NCBI GenBank assembly: GCA_003427395.1
Contig: BFEA01000644.1
Coordinates: 600,418-664,417, forward strand
Direction of reading: 5' to 3'
Length of the DNA stretch: 64,000 nt
DNA from: Chara braunii
Lineage: Eukaryota; Streptophyta; Charophyceae; Charales; Characeae
This document shows positions 63,697-64,000 of this stretch, one piece after another. The notes beneath the pieces were generated by a model. It was not told the origin of the DNA, searched no databases, and saw only the letters and a list, made by a program, of their open reading frames with translations. The first letter of the stretch is position 1. Every line of letters starts with the position of its first letter. The position numbers and the translations under genes are program-made.

Positions 63697-63920
63697 GATG
63701 AACGATGTTTATTTCAATATATATATATACCAAAAAGAATTCATAATTCATTGATAAAATTTTTCCCCTCATCAGGTTGTCACTTATTCGATGAACGATG
63801 TGCATTCCAATATATACCAAAAATCAATATATGAACCAACCAATAAGAACAAATTTTTCATCATCGTCAGATTGTCAAATAGTGGATGAACGATGTGCAT
63901 CGTCAAGTTCTCACTCAGTG
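63697..63920 (+). repeat. Tandem repeat, 2.3 units of about 93 bp
   Basis: GATGAACGATGT(G/T)(C/T)AT followed by CCAATATATACC-like sequence and a CATC(G)TCAG(A/G)TTGTCA block starts near 63699, 63791 and 63885. Confidence 0.8.
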
Positions 63921-64000
63921 GTCGTGTCTTCCTGTCTCAATCACAGCTCATTCAGACACACGTCTCGGTGATCTCCCAAAATAAGTAAAACGGGCCGAAA

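Overview
The window is eukaryotic and is almost wholly mobile DNA. I find no host gene I can name and no bacterial-style operon. The elements are plant-type: a LINE with a gag-like ORF1 carrying a CCHC knuckle, an ORF2 with endonuclease, reverse transcriptase and a zf-RVT-like tail, Ty3/gypsy elements with Asp-tRNA-like primer sites, and an LTR beside an initiator-Met-like primer site. A nuclear copy of mitochondrial DNA carries a ccmF fragment, a gene that plant and charophyte mitochondria keep and animals and fungi lack. My best guess is a streptophyte with a large repeat-rich genome, such as the charophyte Chara; this is inference. Three N gaps (12802-13771, 32260-32569, 59643-60065) limit the reading.

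Layout: 1-8127, LINE copy L-A (minus strand), decayed, with an inverted fragment of the same family at 8128-8432. 8433-14380, unassigned DNA with a TTGAC-rich block, tandem repeats and three exon-like minus-strand ORFs. 14381-16549, an LTR with a partial tandem copy and a primer binding site. 17301-31089, a gypsy element on the minus strand (element A: LTR, primer site, gag, protease, RT, RNase H; integrase lost). It is broken by a 3' LINE scrap (L-C) and by a small inverted-repeat DNA transposon. 31137-56936, a plus-strand tandem LTR-internal-LTR-internal array (elements E1 and E2) with LTRs of about 5 kb. LINE copy L-B (34222-42629) and a mitochondrial insert (44240-45648) sit inside the first LTR. 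57600-62809, a further diverged minus-strand LTR of the same family (D), holding a second copy of the DNA transposon.

The most unusual system is the E family. Its internal region encodes no recognisable pol but has two tandem Gag modules, each a capsid-like domain followed by a zinc knuckle (CA1-ZK1-CA2-ZK2). Its LTRs open with a strong palindrome and resemble the LTR of gag-pol element A. This suggests a gag-only element mobilised by enzymes of an A-like partner. All visible copies are inactivated.
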